The notes under the pieces: generated by a model
The model's input: the letters and a program-made list of their open reading frames with translations, nothing else
Database searches by the model: none
What the model was told of the DNA's origin: nothing
Source of the DNA: Spirochaetales bacterium
GTDB lineage: Bacteria; Spirochaetota; Spirochaetia; DSM-2461
Direction: 5' to 3'
Length of the DNA stretch: 64,000 nt
Assembly: GCA_003247135.1 (NCBI GenBank)
Contig: QKAW01000033.1
Location: forward strand, 86,514-150,513
Shown here: positions 63,418-64,000 of the stretch, piece by piece
How the letters are laid out: each line of letters starts with the position of its first letter
How positions within the stretch are numbered: position 1 is the first letter of the stretch
Position numbers and translations under genes: made by a program

Positions 63418-64000
63418 TTAAAAAATATGGCTAGAACTAAAATTTGATTCGTTTACTTTACCTTGGATACTTTTGTTAGAAAAATCTTTGTAATAAGAGT
63501 AAGTATAGTATCCTGCGGAACCATTTCCTGGGATAATATCTCCTGAAGATATGGTGCCACTTTCATCTAGATCAATGAAAAATGCATAACCCAAATATTT
63601 TGTCCTATTGAATGGTAATTTTATGATAATATTCCCAGAATTATCCGGTGTTGCAATAAAAACTGTTTTTTTTGTAGGTGAATTTTCAATTAAATTAGTT
63701 TCAGGGTTGTAATTTACTTCCAATTGCATAACACCTATTTTTTTATTCATATATGATGAGAAATTTCCAGTTATAGTAAGTATTGGCATTGGAAGATTTC
63801 CTTGTGTTATCTCACTTTTTGATGATTCATAATTTTCTGCTTCAGCAACTATTTTGTATTTATACGTAAGGGTTGGATCAAGTGATTCATGTAAGTATGA
63901 ATTTGTTTTTATGCTTATCATATCAGAATCAAGATTTGGTTCATCTCCGTTACTTGTAAAATAAATATAGTAATCTGTAGCATTCTCCACTTTATCCCAT
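63418..64000 (-). CDS. FN3-like-domain protein, 5' end beyond the window
   Basis: The track starts at GTG 63990, but the frame stays open upstream to the edge and reads WDKVENATDYYIYF, a typical fibronectin type III-like strand. So the N-terminus lies outside the window. The visible 193 codons hold one FN3-like domain and a beta-rich C-terminal part (VMQLEVNYNP, IFIDLDESG region). Probably an exported surface protein like others here. Tail-to-tail with sufT without gap. Confidence 0.72.
   Translation of the reverse strand, partial: WDKVENATDYYIYFTSNGDEPNLDSDMISIKTNSYLHESLDPTLTYKYKIVAEAENYESSKSEITQGNLPMPILTITGNFSSYMNKKIGVMQLEVNYNPETNLIENSPTKKTVFIATPDNSGNIIIKLPFNRTKYLGYAFFIDLDESGTISSGDIIPGNGSAGYYTYSYYKDFSNKSIQGKVNESNFSSSHIF

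Noticed and set aside
1-64000. CRISPR arrays, tRNA or rRNA genes, insertion sequences or phage genes
   Set aside because: No regularly spaced repeats, cloverleaf-like sequences, rRNA signatures, transposase or integrase motifs were found on reading through the window.

Overview
The window is AT-rich and tightly packed, and it reads as chromosome of a Gram-negative, probably anaerobic or microaerophilic, free-living bacterium. My best guess is a free-living spirochaete. The reasons are the many lipobox proteins, C-terminal-Phe beta-barrel candidates, a large Cache/HAMP/GAF hybrid kinase beside CheR/CheB, frequent TTG/GTG starts, and ferredoxin-based energy metabolism. This lineage call is inference; there is no rRNA, tRNA, CRISPR array, insertion sequence or prophage in the window to anchor it.

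Layout. 1-9 kb: 5' part of DNA polymerase II (polB), a GAF/HD-GYP c-di-GMP phosphodiesterase, a 38-aa membrane peptide, then a translationally coupled run of hybrid histidine kinase, CheR, CheB and REC-GGDEF. 9-12 kb: a zinc/manganese-type ABC permease and ATPase behind a putative outer-membrane barrel, with no binding protein. 12-17 kb: two large lipoproteins. 16.7-25 kb: a dipicolinate synthase A homologue, dCMP deaminase, a histidine kinase, a YfcE phosphodiesterase, TetR, YsxC, a WG-repeat lipoprotein, PyrC, Nth, a 31-aa membrane peptide and a parvulin. 25-29 kb: copper module (CsoR with operator, CopA) and a DUF1573/thioredoxin/CcdA-type fusion. 29-34 kb: a livKHMGF importer with an internal terminator. 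34-43 kb: TrxB, CPBP protease, PrsA-like foldase, arginase, a serine-dehydratase-like protein without Fe-S cysteines, CapA-like protein, topoisomerase III and a small barrel protein. 43.3-56.5 kb: one long operon of Mrp antiporter subunits, complex-I/hydrogenase-like subunits, a ferredoxin/flavoprotein fusion and an NfnAB-like pair. 56.6-64 kb: glutathione peroxidase, a lipoprotein, and sufBCDSET with sufB split by a frameshift, followed by a truncated FN3-like gene.

The most interesting system is the 13-kb Mrp/Mbx-like/Nfn operon. Its large subunit has lost the NiFe cysteines and also the complex-I quinone-site His. Its NuoI-type ferredoxin is fused to a GltD-like NAD(P)H flavoprotein, and two antiporter units are fused in one 1070-aa chain. 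Together this suggests an ion-pumping ferredoxin:NAD(P)+ oxidoreductase coupled to a bifurcating transhydrogenase. Other points worth checking are the broken sufB, the cysteine-free serine dehydratase homologue, a csoR that looks leaderless, an apparent ATA start for polB, the orphan dpaA homologue, and two unlisted small membrane peptides with strong Shine-Dalgarno sites.
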